A DNA stretch of 14,405 nt from an uncultured bacterium (GCA_949747725.1 CATKFJ010000160.1:1-14405); one strand, 5' to 3'. Positions 7,263 through 14,069 are shown, counted from the first letter of the stretch. Notes: generated from the sequence alone by a model not told the origin. Translations and numbers: made by a program.

Positions 7263-8141
7263 ATGGCACCGATAAGAAAAGGCGGTTTGGGACGCGGTTT
7301 GGGCGCATTGCTCAGCGATATCGAGGAAGAGTCGGTTATTGGCACAACGGAAACGTCCGAGATGCTGTTATCCAATATCGACCCCAATATCGATCAACCT
7401 CGAAAGCAGTTTAACGACGACGCGCTTGCCGCGCTCGTGGAAAGCATTAAAAAACACGGCGTTATTACCCCTCTTATAGTTACGCCTAAACCCGACGGCA
7501 GATATATGATAATTGCCGGAGAACGTCGCTACAGGGCGGCGACTGCCGCGGGACTTGTTTCCGTACCCGTATGTGTGCGCGAGTGTACGCCTGTAGAAAT
7601 AGACGAGCTGTCACTTATAGAGAATATTCAGCGCGAAGACCTGAATCCTATGGAAGTAGCGCGCGCCATAAGAAAACTTATGGACGATTACGGATATACT
7701 CAAGAGGAAGCGGCGGAGCGTATCGGTAAAGCGCGTCCCACCGTAGCTAACCTTTTGCGCCTTATGGAACTTTCCGAACCCGTGCAAAAATTAGTAGAAA
7801 GCGGCAACCTTTCCGCCGGACACGCGAGATGTTTGGTAGTAGTTGCCGACCCCGCTCTTCAAGCCGAGCTTGCAGATAAGGGTCGCGACGATAAAATGAG
7901 CGTGCGCGAATTCGAAAAACTCGTTAAAAACACAGTAAATCCCAAAAAGAAAGTCGAACCCGTAAAACAAAGCCTCGAACTTAAAGATATGGTCGTGCGC
8001 ATGCAGCGAACATTCGGAACAAAGGTTTCTTTGCTCGGCAACGATAATAAGGGTCGTATATTTATAGACTATTATACTCCCGACGATCTGAGCCGAATCG
8101 AGAGCATGTTAGCTTATTTGGAGCAGAATTACAGAAACTAA
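7263..8141 (+). CDS. parB: Chromosome-partitioning protein ParB (Spo0J family)
   Basis: ParB is a CTP-dependent DNA clamp that loads at parS and spreads to organise the origin region and recruit condensin. The 292 residues show the N-terminal ParA-stimulating patch (GLGRGLGALL), DQPRKQF, the CTP-binding motifs GERRYRAA (86-93) and ENIQRED (120-126), the helix-turn-helix TQEEAAERIGKARPTVANLL (146-165), and a C-terminal dimerisation domain (about 238-292). It has its own promoter and a good ribosome binding site. parA, normally just upstream, is missing: the neighbour is a divergent hydrolase-like gene. Three parS sites follow directly after its stop codon. Noc, a paralogue, is less likely because the sites match parS rather than the Noc site. 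Confidence 0.96.
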   Translation: MAPIRKGGLGRGLGALLSDIEEESVIGTTETSEMLLSNIDPNIDQPRKQFNDDALAALVESIKKHGVITPLIVTPKPDGRYMIIAGERRYRAATAAGLVSVPVCVRECTPVEIDELSLIENIQREDLNPMEVARAIRKLMDDYGYTQEEAAERIGKARPTVANLLRLMELSEPVQKLVESGNLSAGHARCLVVVADPALQAELADKGRDDKMSVREFEKLVKNTVNPKKKVEPVKQSLELKDMVVRMQRTFGTKVSLLGNDNKGRIFIDYYTPDDLSRIESMLAYLEQNYRN

Positions 8142-8157
8142 TGTTTCACGTGGAACA
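8142..8157 (+). promoter_or_regulatory. parS site 1
   Basis: TGTTTCACGTGGAACA matches the Firmicute parS consensus TGTTNCACGTGAAACA at all but one base. It starts at the base right after the parB stop codon. Confidence 0.93.
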
Positions 8158-8179
8158 TAAAATATTGACTTAAAAACAG

Positions 8180-8195
8180 TGTTTCACGTGGAACA
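8180..8195 (+). promoter_or_regulatory. parS site 2
   Basis: TGTTTCACGTGGAACA, identical to site 1, starting 38 bases after it. Confidence 0.93.
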
Positions 8196-8216
8196 ATAAA
8201 CAAAACCTATAAAAAT

Positions 8217-8232
8217 TGTTTCATGTGAAACA
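8217..8232 (+). promoter_or_regulatory. parS site 3
   Basis: TGTTTCATGTGAAACA has the perfect palindromic arms TGTTTCA/TGAAACA but a central AT in place of CG, and starts 37 bases after site 2. The regular 37-38 base steps put the sites at about three and a half helical turns apart. Confidence 0.88.
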
Positions 8233-8236
8233 TTGC

Positions 8237-8275
8237 AAAATAAAAGAACGCTCTGTACGAGCGTTCTTTTATTTT
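8237..8275. terminator. Bidirectional terminator between parB and the ferritin-like gene
   Basis: A perfect 17-base-pair stem (AAAATAAAAGAACGCTC and its complement) has loop TGTAC. A/T runs at both ends serve both strands. Its last base is the first base of the stop codon of the minus-strand gene. Confidence 0.9.
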
Positions 8276-9534
8276 CAGTCTTGCTTAGTTCGTCCGATAT
8301 TTATATTGTCTTCTTTGCGGTTTCTCAAGCATTTAACGGGGTGTTCGGCAACGGTAAATCGGTAGTCTTCGCCGAATTCGGCAATATAACTGTCTATTAC
8401 CTTGTGGCTGGCAACTGCGGACGGAGTTTTATTAACGGCATTGTTATATTTAAAATATTCGTAATCGTCGGGAATATTGTTGAGATCGGTATACTCTTCG
8501 AGTACCGAAGTGTTGTTTATGGTGTTTTTCAAAATATTGCGTATATAATGTTTGTTCTTTTCGCAATTATCGTTAAATGTCAGAAGCGTGGGGAATTCGG
8601 CGTTGGGTATTACCTGTGCCCATTCCTTGCCCTCGTACTTCTTTAAAAGCTCCGCGGCATAGTGCAGGTGCGACAGTTCCTGCTCGAAGTGAGACGTCCA
8701 TATTTTTTTGGCGACGTCGTTTGTTTCTTCGCTCATTGCGGAATAATACAGATAGCACTCGCAATATTCGTGCATTAAAAGACATTCGAGCCATGTTGTG
8801 CTTGCGTCCATAAGCGATTCGTATTGAGAAACGTGTTGTTCTTCTATCATGCCGATCTCGAGAAAAAGTTTTCTGCCCAAATCGGAAGTCGGATAGAACG
8901 TGCCGAGATTCATATAGAAATTCATAGTTTGCTGTTCGGCAGCGGTGATTATCATTGTGTGAAGCTTTGTTGCAAGCGACGCGTCGGGAGTTACCGGACG
9001 ACGAATATCGTCAAACGGATGGCGGTGTTCTGCGATAGTCGGTCTGCCGGGCATTATTTCGGTATAACTGCCGACTAACTTTTCGCCCGTTATGCCCTGT
9101 TCCATTTCCAAAAGATCGCTGAATCGATACAGATGATCGAAGTCTTCAAGGAGAGCAAAGTCGAGTGCGGCTTTAACGTATTTGTTCTTTTCCGTTTGGG
9201 CAAGAACTGCGGTAAGATCTACCGCGAGTTGCTCATAGGAAATAGTAGTTTCGAGCGCCGTTTCGTCCTTAGGCTTAAAGAACGATATGCGTTTTTGTTG
9301 TTGCTGTTCGAGTTTACGCAAGTAACCTACGTCGCGGCGAAGATTGTTGTCTGTGGTGTGTCTGGCAAGCTGATGCATAAACCAAGCTTCTTCGAATTCC
9401 GCTCCGTTTAGTAAGATAGTGCGTACTTTGGTGTAAGCGTCCGTGCTGTTTTTATCGTAAGACGTGGGATATATTTTTCTCCAATCCGCAACGCACTTCT
9501 CGATCTTGCACGGTTTTTCGTTAAAAGGATTCAT
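8275..9534 (-). CDS. Ferritin-like di-iron protein, 419 residues
   Basis: I do not recognise a named family. The core at residues 190-300 has the ferritin-like di-iron signature over four helices: Glu200 (TAAEQQTMNFY), Glu231-x-x-His234 (EEQH), Glu256/Glu259 (HEYCECYLYY) and Glu286-x-x-His289 (ELSH). This arrangement binds two metals in rubrerythrin-, ferritin- and oxygenase-type proteins. The N-terminal 190 residues are also helical and Glu/His-bearing (GAEFEEAWFMH; LLEDFDHLYRF) and could be a second bundle. It lacks a signal peptide and a rubredoxin-type CxxC pair, so it is not a classical rubrerythrin. ATG has a perfect GGAGG six bases upstream. It is monocistronic, with the phospholipase D-like gene divergent. 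A role in oxygen or peroxide defence in an anaerobe is inference. Confidence 0.75.
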   Translation of the reverse strand: MNPFNEKPCKIEKCVADWRKIYPTSYDKNSTDAYTKVRTILLNGAEFEEAWFMHQLARHTTDNNLRRDVGYLRKLEQQQQKRISFFKPKDETALETTISYEQLAVDLTAVLAQTEKNKYVKAALDFALLEDFDHLYRFSDLLEMEQGITGEKLVGSYTEIMPGRPTIAEHRHPFDDIRRPVTPDASLATKLHTMIITAAEQQTMNFYMNLGTFYPTSDLGRKLFLEIGMIEEQHVSQYESLMDASTTWLECLLMHEYCECYLYYSAMSEETNDVAKKIWTSHFEQELSHLHYAAELLKKYEGKEWAQVIPNAEFPTLLTFNDNCEKNKHYIRNILKNTINNTSVLEEYTDLNNIPDDYEYFKYNNAVNKTPSAVASHKVIDSYIAEFGEDYRFTVAEHPVKCLRNRKEDNINIGRTKQD

Positions 9535-9615
9535 AATTTACCTCCGAAAATAATTGTTGGCAACAGTTAAAAGCTTTAAACATATTTAATTAAAACAGTA
9601 GCGTTTTAAAAAGCT

Positions 9616-11085
9616 ATGTGTTACAATATGACTGTGAAACCGTTGCATAAAAAGAAAGCTGTATTGCTGTATGAAACAAGAATGCGCGTCGGATTTGTCG
9701 TGATGACCGTGGTATTCTATTTGTTGGCGGCGATTATTTGGTACATGCTTGCGGCGGTATTGCCCTACACTCAAACGGTAAATGTGTCCGAAAGCGAAAA
9801 TGTGTTTATCACGCGCGAAGCGTTGTCCGCATCGCAAGAGCAAATAAATAGATCGGAGCGGCTTAAAGAACGTGTGTTGCTCATGCCTACGAGCGAGAGC
9901 ACGTTTAACAGACGACTCAAACTGATAGCCGACGCAAAGGAAACCGTCGATTTTATGGTTTTCGATACCTATGCCGGAGATTTTACAGATATCTTTTACG
10001 GCGCGCTTATAAACGCTGCCGATCGCGGAATAAAAGTGCGCGTTGTGCTCGACGGTAAAATGGGCAAACTCGGCGGATCGCTCAAGCCTATAGAAAATTT
10101 GTTATCAAATCATAACAATATCGAACTGTATTTTTTTAAAGGGGTGAACGTATTCGATCCGGGCGGTTTAATGACGCTTATGCATGATAAACTGACCGTT
10201 GTCGACGGCGATAAATGCATCGTCGGGGGCGTAAATATGGGTACGGGCGCATATTTATCCAATTTCGACATGGAAGTCATGGTGACGAACAGCGGCGCAA
10301 ACGGGGCTGCCGGACAGGTAAAACACTATTACGAAACTATGTTGAAAAGCGGCTTGGTCAAGCGATTTACGTCAAAAATCGACGATATAGAGGCAAAAAA
10401 ATTATATATCGGCAAATATACGGAATATTTTGCAAAAAGCGAGTTTGCGAACGCAACGATAGATTATGCAAGCCAAGGCGTTGCGGTCGATAAAATAACT
10501 TTGGTGAATAACAGAATTTCGGCGCGCAAGAAATCGCCTATTATTTGGCAAGCGCTGTATAATTTAATGTATGACGCAAAAAAATCTATCCTTGTAACAC
10601 CGTATACTCTGTTACAAAACGATAAAAAAGATCAGATCAAAAGTCTGGCGGCACGCAACGATGAGTTTGTTTTGATTACTAATTCGCTGTATAATACGCG
10701 TAACGTGGGGTATGCCGATTATTATTACACGCGCAAAGCTTATTTGACCGACGATATTAAACTGCTCGAATATCAAGCGGAGAATCAATTGCATGCCAAA
10801 ATGTTCGCAATAGACGATCGTTACAGCATTATAGGATCGTTCAACCTCGACGAACGCAGCATTCATATCGATACGGAAAGCGTTTTGGTGATCGATTCGC
10901 CGGCGTTCAATAAAATATTGACCGATTATATTACCGATACAATGGTAAATAACAGCCTTGAAGTCGGAAAGGACAACGAGTATATTTTGACCGAAAATAT
11001 ACCGTCCGCGCCGACCGTAGACGCCGCCAAACGGTTTAAATACGCTATATACAGAGTACTCGGCGTGGTAAGATGTTTGATATAA
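9616..11085 (+). CDS. Membrane-anchored phospholipase D-family protein (cardiolipin synthase-like)
   Basis: A 489-residue protein with one N-terminal membrane helix (about 25-50) and two HKD motifs. The first is HDKLTVVD followed by GGVNMG (His190, about 190-207), the second HAKMFAID followed by GSFNLDERS (His393, about 393-414). Paired HKD motifs form one active site, and this domain order fits cardiolipin synthases, which transfer phosphatidyl groups between phosphatidylglycerols at the membrane. Classical bacterial Cls has two N-terminal helices, so another phosphatidyltransferase or phospholipase is possible. The start is uncertain: ATG at 9616 and at 9628 both lack a clear ribosome binding site. 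A weak promoter, TTGGCA (9557-9562) with CATATT (9581-9586), lies upstream. Confidence 0.88.
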   Translation: MCYNMTVKPLHKKKAVLLYETRMRVGFVVMTVVFYLLAAIIWYMLAAVLPYTQTVNVSESENVFITREALSASQEQINRSERLKERVLLMPTSESTFNRRLKLIADAKETVDFMVFDTYAGDFTDIFYGALINAADRGIKVRVVLDGKMGKLGGSLKPIENLLSNHNNIELYFFKGVNVFDPGGLMTLMHDKLTVVDGDKCIVGGVNMGTGAYLSNFDMEVMVTNSGANGAAGQVKHYYETMLKSGLVKRFTSKIDDIEAKKLYIGKYTEYFAKSEFANATIDYASQGVAVDKITLVNNRISARKKSPIIWQALYNLMYDAKKSILVTPYTLLQNDKKDQIKSLAARNDEFVLITNSLYNTRNVGYADYYYTRKAYLTDDIKLLEYQAENQLHAKMFAIDDRYSIIGSFNLDERSIHIDTESVLVIDSPAFNKILTDYITDTMVNNSLEVGKDNEYILTENIPSAPTVDAAKRFKYAIYRVLGVVRCLI

Positions 11086-11099
11086 TAATTGGGAGTTCG

Positions 11100-11127
11100 G
11101 CTTACTTCTTTTGTAAAAGAAGTAAGC
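11100..11127 (+). terminator. Strong hairpin after the phospholipase D-like gene
   Basis: Perfect 13-base arms GCTTACTTCTTTT/AAAAGAAGTAAGC are separated by two bases, 15 bases after the stop codon. There is no U run after it, so it may be an inefficient terminator, an RNA 3'-end stabiliser or an intergenic palindromic repeat unit. Confidence 0.5.
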
Positions 11128-11231
11128 AAGAAAACCTTTAGTGCCGTGTGTTTACTTAGGCTGTTTGTTGTAGGTTGCACCCGAATAGTTTTATGACGTT
11201 AGAAATTTATCGGACGCCACTATGTATTAGC

Positions 11232-11363
11232 ATATAGATCCCTCGAGAGGGCAAAAAACGCTCGGAATGACATGGTTGGGCTTGTCCTTTCGACTGAAGG
11301 GCGTCATGTCCTTTCCATGTCTTTTCGACCGAAGTGAGCGTAGCGAACGGAGCGGAGAAATCT
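11232..11363. repeat. Degenerate intergenic repeat of the TTCGACCGAAG...GAGAAATCT type
   Basis: The segments ATAGATCCCTCGAGAGGG, CGCTCGGAATGACA and TTCGACCGAAG...GGAGAAATCT resemble widespread short intergenic repeats of gut bacteria (AGATCCCTCGAC...CGCTCGGGATGAC and relatives). The match is from memory. Several short inverted repeats, such as CCCTC/GAGGG (11240-11251), lie within. Non-coding. Confidence 0.45.
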
Positions 11364-11418
11364 TCGGTTGCTTAACCGCCGCGACAGCGGTCATCAAGTC
11401 CGAATTATGCTTTGCCGT

Positions 11419-11453
11419 CGCCGTTTTAAGCTTGATAACCGCTTAAAACGGCG
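11419..11453. repeat. Perfect 13-base-pair inverted repeat beside repeat copy 3
   Basis: CGCCGTTTTAAGC and GCTTAAAACGGCG are separated by 9 bases (TTGATAACC). There is no T run, so it is not a standard terminator. It ends 10 bases before copy 3. A CTTAAAACGGGCGGC-like block sits at the same end of copy 1 (376-390), so this may be part of a longer element. Confidence 0.6.
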
Positions 11454-11462
11454 TTCTGTATT

Positions 11463-11540
11463 GAAATTTTACACGGAGAAAGGAAATTTTCGGATACCCT
11501 TACGGTGCGCTAAACCGACGGTTTAGTAAATCGAGATTTT
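11463..11540 (-). repeat. Palindromic dispersed repeat, copy 3
   Basis: Reading on the plus strand: GAAATTTTACACGG (11463-11476), TTCGGATACCCTTACGGT (11489-11506), palindrome CTAAACCGACGGTTTAG (11510-11526), then AAATC-GA-GATTT (11528-11539). It is the reverse complement arrangement of copies 1 and 2. Confidence 0.85.
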
Positions 11541-11567
11541 GTCGAAATAATTTGAAGGTTGATTTTT

Positions 11568-11595
11568 ATCGGCAGGATAATATTCTGCCGATTTT
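11568..11595 (+). terminator. Terminator-like hairpin between repeat copies 3 and 4
   Basis: A perfect 8-base-pair stem ATCGGCAG/CTGCCGAT with a 9-base loop is followed by TTT. No gene precedes it, so it may end an unrecognised short RNA or be part of the repeat neighbourhood. Confidence 0.4.
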
Positions 11596-11715
11596 CGTTA
11601 TGCGCGCGTAAAATTTCGAAAAAATAAAACTTTAAGTATAAGCGTATAGAAACTCGAACTCGCCGTTTGCTAAAACAACCGATATGCCAAATAGAAAATA
11701 ATGGCGCGCTGTAAC

Positions 11716-11796
11716 GAAATTTTACACGGACAATAAAAATCTTCGGATAGTCTACCGTCGAGCTAAACCGGCGGTTTAGTAAATCAAGATTTTTTT
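11716..11796 (-). repeat. Palindromic dispersed repeat, copy 4
   Basis: GAAATTTTACACGG (11716-11729) is identical to copy 3. Then come CTTCGGATAGTCTACCGTCG, palindrome CTAAACCGGCGGTTTAG (11763-11779), AAATC-AA-GATTT (11781-11792) and a T run. Only the central base of the palindrome varies across the four copies (T, A, A, G). Confidence 0.85.
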
Positions 11797-11850
11797 CAAT
11801 GAGTATGAACGTCGGATTCGAGCGTTTATATTATGTAAGCCTGTAATACC

Positions 11851-11879
11851 GTTTAATTTTATTTATAAAGGCGTATAAT
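11851..11879 (+). promoter_or_regulatory. Possible promoter of the 43-residue basic protein
   Basis: A perfect TATAAT (11874-11879) has only a weak -35 (GTTTAA at 11851-11856, 17-base spacer). It lies 68 bases before the start codon. Confidence 0.4.
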
Positions 11880-11946
11880 CGTACAAACACGGTACATACT
11901 AACATTGCGTAAAAAATAAACTAAATTAAGGGGGATAAAAAAGAGT

Positions 11947-12078
11947 ATGGCTAATACGAAGAAGACAACGACTCGCAATTGCTCCGGCAAGAAGTCGAAC
12001 GGTACTCAAACTTGCAGCAGCAAGACTACCGGCAAAGCGACTCGTACGCAGAGCAAAAAGTCTAACACGGTTAAATAA
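11947..12078 (+). CDS. 43-residue Lys/Thr/Ser-rich basic protein
   Basis: The frame begins MANTKKTTTRNCSGKKSNGT and ends SKKSNTVK. About half of its residues are Lys, Thr or Ser, with three Arg, two Cys, no Asp or Glu and no aromatic residue. The composition resembles small nucleic-acid-binding or histone-H1-like tails, but no named family is recognised. Support for expression: AAGGGGG at 11928-11934 (spacing about 12, rather long), an upstream TATAAT, and a bidirectional terminator at 12186-12219. Codons are varied (ACG, ACA, ACT, ACC), so it is not a simple DNA repeat. It stands alone between non-coding stretches. It could be disordered and unstable, or cell-surface debris of a longer gene, but nothing suggests truncation. 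Confidence 0.6.
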   Translation: MANTKKTTTRNCSGKKSNGTQTCSSKTTGKATRTQSKKSNTVK

Positions 12079-12185
12079 GGAAAAACAAAATAATTACTTA
12101 TAAAAAAATATAGGTTGTAACATATAATTAAAAATTCCGAATTTAACATATTACAAACCAAAATAACCGATAATTTTTACGCAAA

Positions 12186-12219
12186 CGAAAAATCGAGCAA
12201 TATCTGCCCGATTTTTTCG
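12186..12219. terminator. Bidirectional terminator
   Basis: CGAAAAATCG and CGATTTTTTCG flank an inner GCA/TGC pairing. A and T runs on the two sides serve the plus-strand 43-residue gene and the minus-strand lipoprotein gene, whose stop is 25 bases away. Confidence 0.75.
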
Positions 12220-12243
12220 TGAATAAATTAAAATAATAAAAAA

Positions 12244-13923
12244 TTATAAAAGAACGATATAAATAATATCGGCGTTAAATTTTATAATATCCGAGTTTGC
12301 GATTATGCATGTGTATGAACCGTCATCGTTATCGATTATAAACCACGGCGTGCCGTTTACCGTTAATTTGACCGACGCGCTGTCTACAAACAAAGTATTT
12401 TCGGCGTATTCGAGTATAGTTATCGCGTATCCCGAACTTTCGGATTCTATGTCTATAATGATAGGGTCTTCGGCAGAATATTCAGCGACGATAATTTCGT
12501 TCCCGATATCGAAACGGAGCAATATATTTTGCGCTTTAAAATAAGCGATGCCGTCATATTTAATTCCGTCGGCTGTCAACTCTATCATTTTACCGTCGAT
12601 ATTCCAATGCCCGTTGCCGTAATTCAAATCGACGGGATTTCCGTCGATCTCGGAGTTGTCGGGCGCAAGCACGATAACCGTATCGGCATTATAATAAGTG
12701 CCGTAAACGTCGGCGACGATCTCAAGCTTTCCCGTCAGTTTCAGCGGAAGATACCCGTCTTTCACAAGAATAATATCGTCGGTATAAACCCCGATTTCGA
12801 TATATTGCGGAGTCGATTCGGTAGGGAAAACAACTTCGCCGTCATAGTCAAATTCATAACCGTGCGGCAAACCGTCGTAAATATACAGCAGCGACGGTAA
12901 CGCTATCGATTGTTCGGACAGCAGTTCGAAGGGAATATCTAAGCGCGTGACCGTTGCCGACGAGTTTACGGCAAATGTGCAATGCGACATATCGTAATTA
13001 AAATAAATACCGTCGGGACAATAATTAACGTTGGAAATAACGCATAATATTTCGTTAGTCAATTGAATTTCCGCGCAATTATTTATAAAATAAATATCCA
13101 ACGAAATAGTGTCCGAATATGCATAACAATAGTTGCCGTTTATGCAAAATATATTCGAATTCGACGGAATTTTATCGAAATTAACGTCGTTTACGCAACA
13201 AATATCGTTTTTTACGTAAAAATCCGTTTCGCTATTTATTTTACCGTTCCCGTCCACGCCGTAGAAAATAGGTAATTCGTCGTTATCGAATATACAGGTA
13301 TTTTCGGTTAAAATAATAATTCCGTAATTTTTATTCAAATACTTTCCGCTAATATTCGGTAAAATAAAAAGCGTGGACGAGTCGGCATAATCGCCGTAAA
13401 GCCCGTTCACGCGGTAGTAGATCGTGTATTGCCCGATTTCGGTGCATTCAACGGTTTGGGTAAAGTTAATGCCGTCGAGCGAGTACGATATATCGTCGGC
13501 AGAAGACGTTCCGATAATATCGATACAGTGCGGTGAGCCGTCATAAACGACTGTTTTGTTCGGCGCCGAAACGTTATTTAATACAGACCGTGAGATCGTG
13601 ATCGTTGCGTAAGCATAAAGATCTTTAAAACCGGCGCGCGTAACGTGATAATACACTTTATAAACGTCGGGAACGGTAAAAGTCGGCGGAACTTCCGACC
13701 AATGCACATTGTCTGTCGAATATAAAACAACGTCGGAAGCTTGAGTATTATTGACGGTTATGGTATGCGGAGAGCCGTCATAAACTACGTTTACGTCCGT
13801 TGCGTAAACGTCGGCGATCTCGGGCGGATCGGAGCCGACGGGCGACGAACATGCGGAAAAGCAAAGAACGGAAATGGTAAAAAGCATGACGATCAGCGAA
13901 ATCGTCAAGACGGTTTTCTTCAT
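12244..13923 (-). CDS. Secreted lipoprotein with YDG (MBG/Ig-like) repeats
   Basis: A 559-residue protein with a lipoprotein signal: MKK, hydrophobic core, then FSAC with the lipidated Cys25. It should be anchored to the outer face of the membrane. Two clear Ig-like repeats begin VVYDGSPHTITV (about 47) and VVYDGSPHCIDI (about 124), and a third starts YIYDGLPHGYEF (about 347). This Tyr-Asp-Gly-x-Pro-His signature is typical of bacterial MBG-type beta-sandwich surface domains. The rest is beta-rich, strongly acidic and Asn/Ile/Tyr-rich, with no catalytic motif seen. ATG has AGGAG seven bases upstream and a good promoter. It stands alone. Adhesion or structural surface roles are possible; none is shown. 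Confidence 0.85.
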   Translation of the reverse strand: MKKTVLTISLIVMLFTISVLCFSACSSPVGSDPPEIADVYATDVNVVYDGSPHTITVNNTQASDVVLYSTDNVHWSEVPPTFTVPDVYKVYYHVTRAGFKDLYAYATITISRSVLNNVSAPNKTVVYDGSPHCIDIIGTSSADDISYSLDGINFTQTVECTEIGQYTIYYRVNGLYGDYADSSTLFILPNISGKYLNKNYGIIILTENTCIFDNDELPIFYGVDGNGKINSETDFYVKNDICCVNDVNFDKIPSNSNIFCINGNYCYAYSDTISLDIYFINNCAEIQLTNEILCVISNVNYCPDGIYFNYDMSHCTFAVNSSATVTRLDIPFELLSEQSIALPSLLYIYDGLPHGYEFDYDGEVVFPTESTPQYIEIGVYTDDIILVKDGYLPLKLTGKLEIVADVYGTYYNADTVIVLAPDNSEIDGNPVDLNYGNGHWNIDGKMIELTADGIKYDGIAYFKAQNILLRFDIGNEIIVAEYSAEDPIIIDIESESSGYAITILEYAENTLFVDSASVKLTVNGTPWFIIDNDDGSYTCIIANSDIIKFNADIIYIVLL

Positions 13924-13960
13924 TGGTCAACTCCTCTGTACGAATTTTAGTTATATTTTA

Positions 13961-13990
13961 ATTATATAAGTTTACTCGTTGTTAAGTCAA
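13961..13990 (-). promoter_or_regulatory. SigA-type promoter of the lipoprotein gene
   Basis: Minus strand TTGACT (13985-13990), an 18-base spacer and TATAAT (13961-13966), 38 bases before the ATG. Confidence 0.75.
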
Positions 13991-14069
13991 GTAAATTGTA
14001 GATTATTGTGGAAAATTGTAGACCAAATTTTTTCGAACAGAGGCAAAACGGATTTCTCTATCACGCAAA

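Larger units (their letters stand above)
11128..11946. other. Long gene-free stretch with repeats and hairpins
   Basis: No convincing gene in about 820 bases. It contains a degenerate intergenic repeat (about 11232-11363), a perfect 13-base-pair hairpin (11419-11453), two inverted copies of the palindromic repeat (11463-11540 and 11716-11796), a hairpin with a T run (11568-11595), and the leader of the 43-residue gene. The interval 11597-11715 shows nothing further. Confidence 0.6.

Noticed and set aside
7064..7387. 107-codon minus-strand open frame over the divergent promoter region
   Set aside because: It covers both promoters and the start of parB in antisense and has no start signal.
8233..8646. 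137-codon hydrophobic plus-strand open frame
   Set aside because: Antisense to the ferritin-like gene and begins inside the terminator; hydrophobicity comes from the reverse complement of charged helices.
281..11796. Integron attC sites or CRISPR repeats as an explanation for the palindromic repeat
   Set aside because: The palindrome lacks attC core-site sequences, copies are hundreds to thousands of bases apart in both orientations, and there are no regular spacers or cas genes.
281..11796. A composite transposon bounded by inverted repeat copies
   Set aside because: The interior holds housekeeping genes and no transposase, and each side has two copies with no target duplication seen.
13990..14023. 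Direct repeat of AAATTGTAGA upstream of the lipoprotein promoter
   Set aside because: Only two short AT-rich copies; likely chance.
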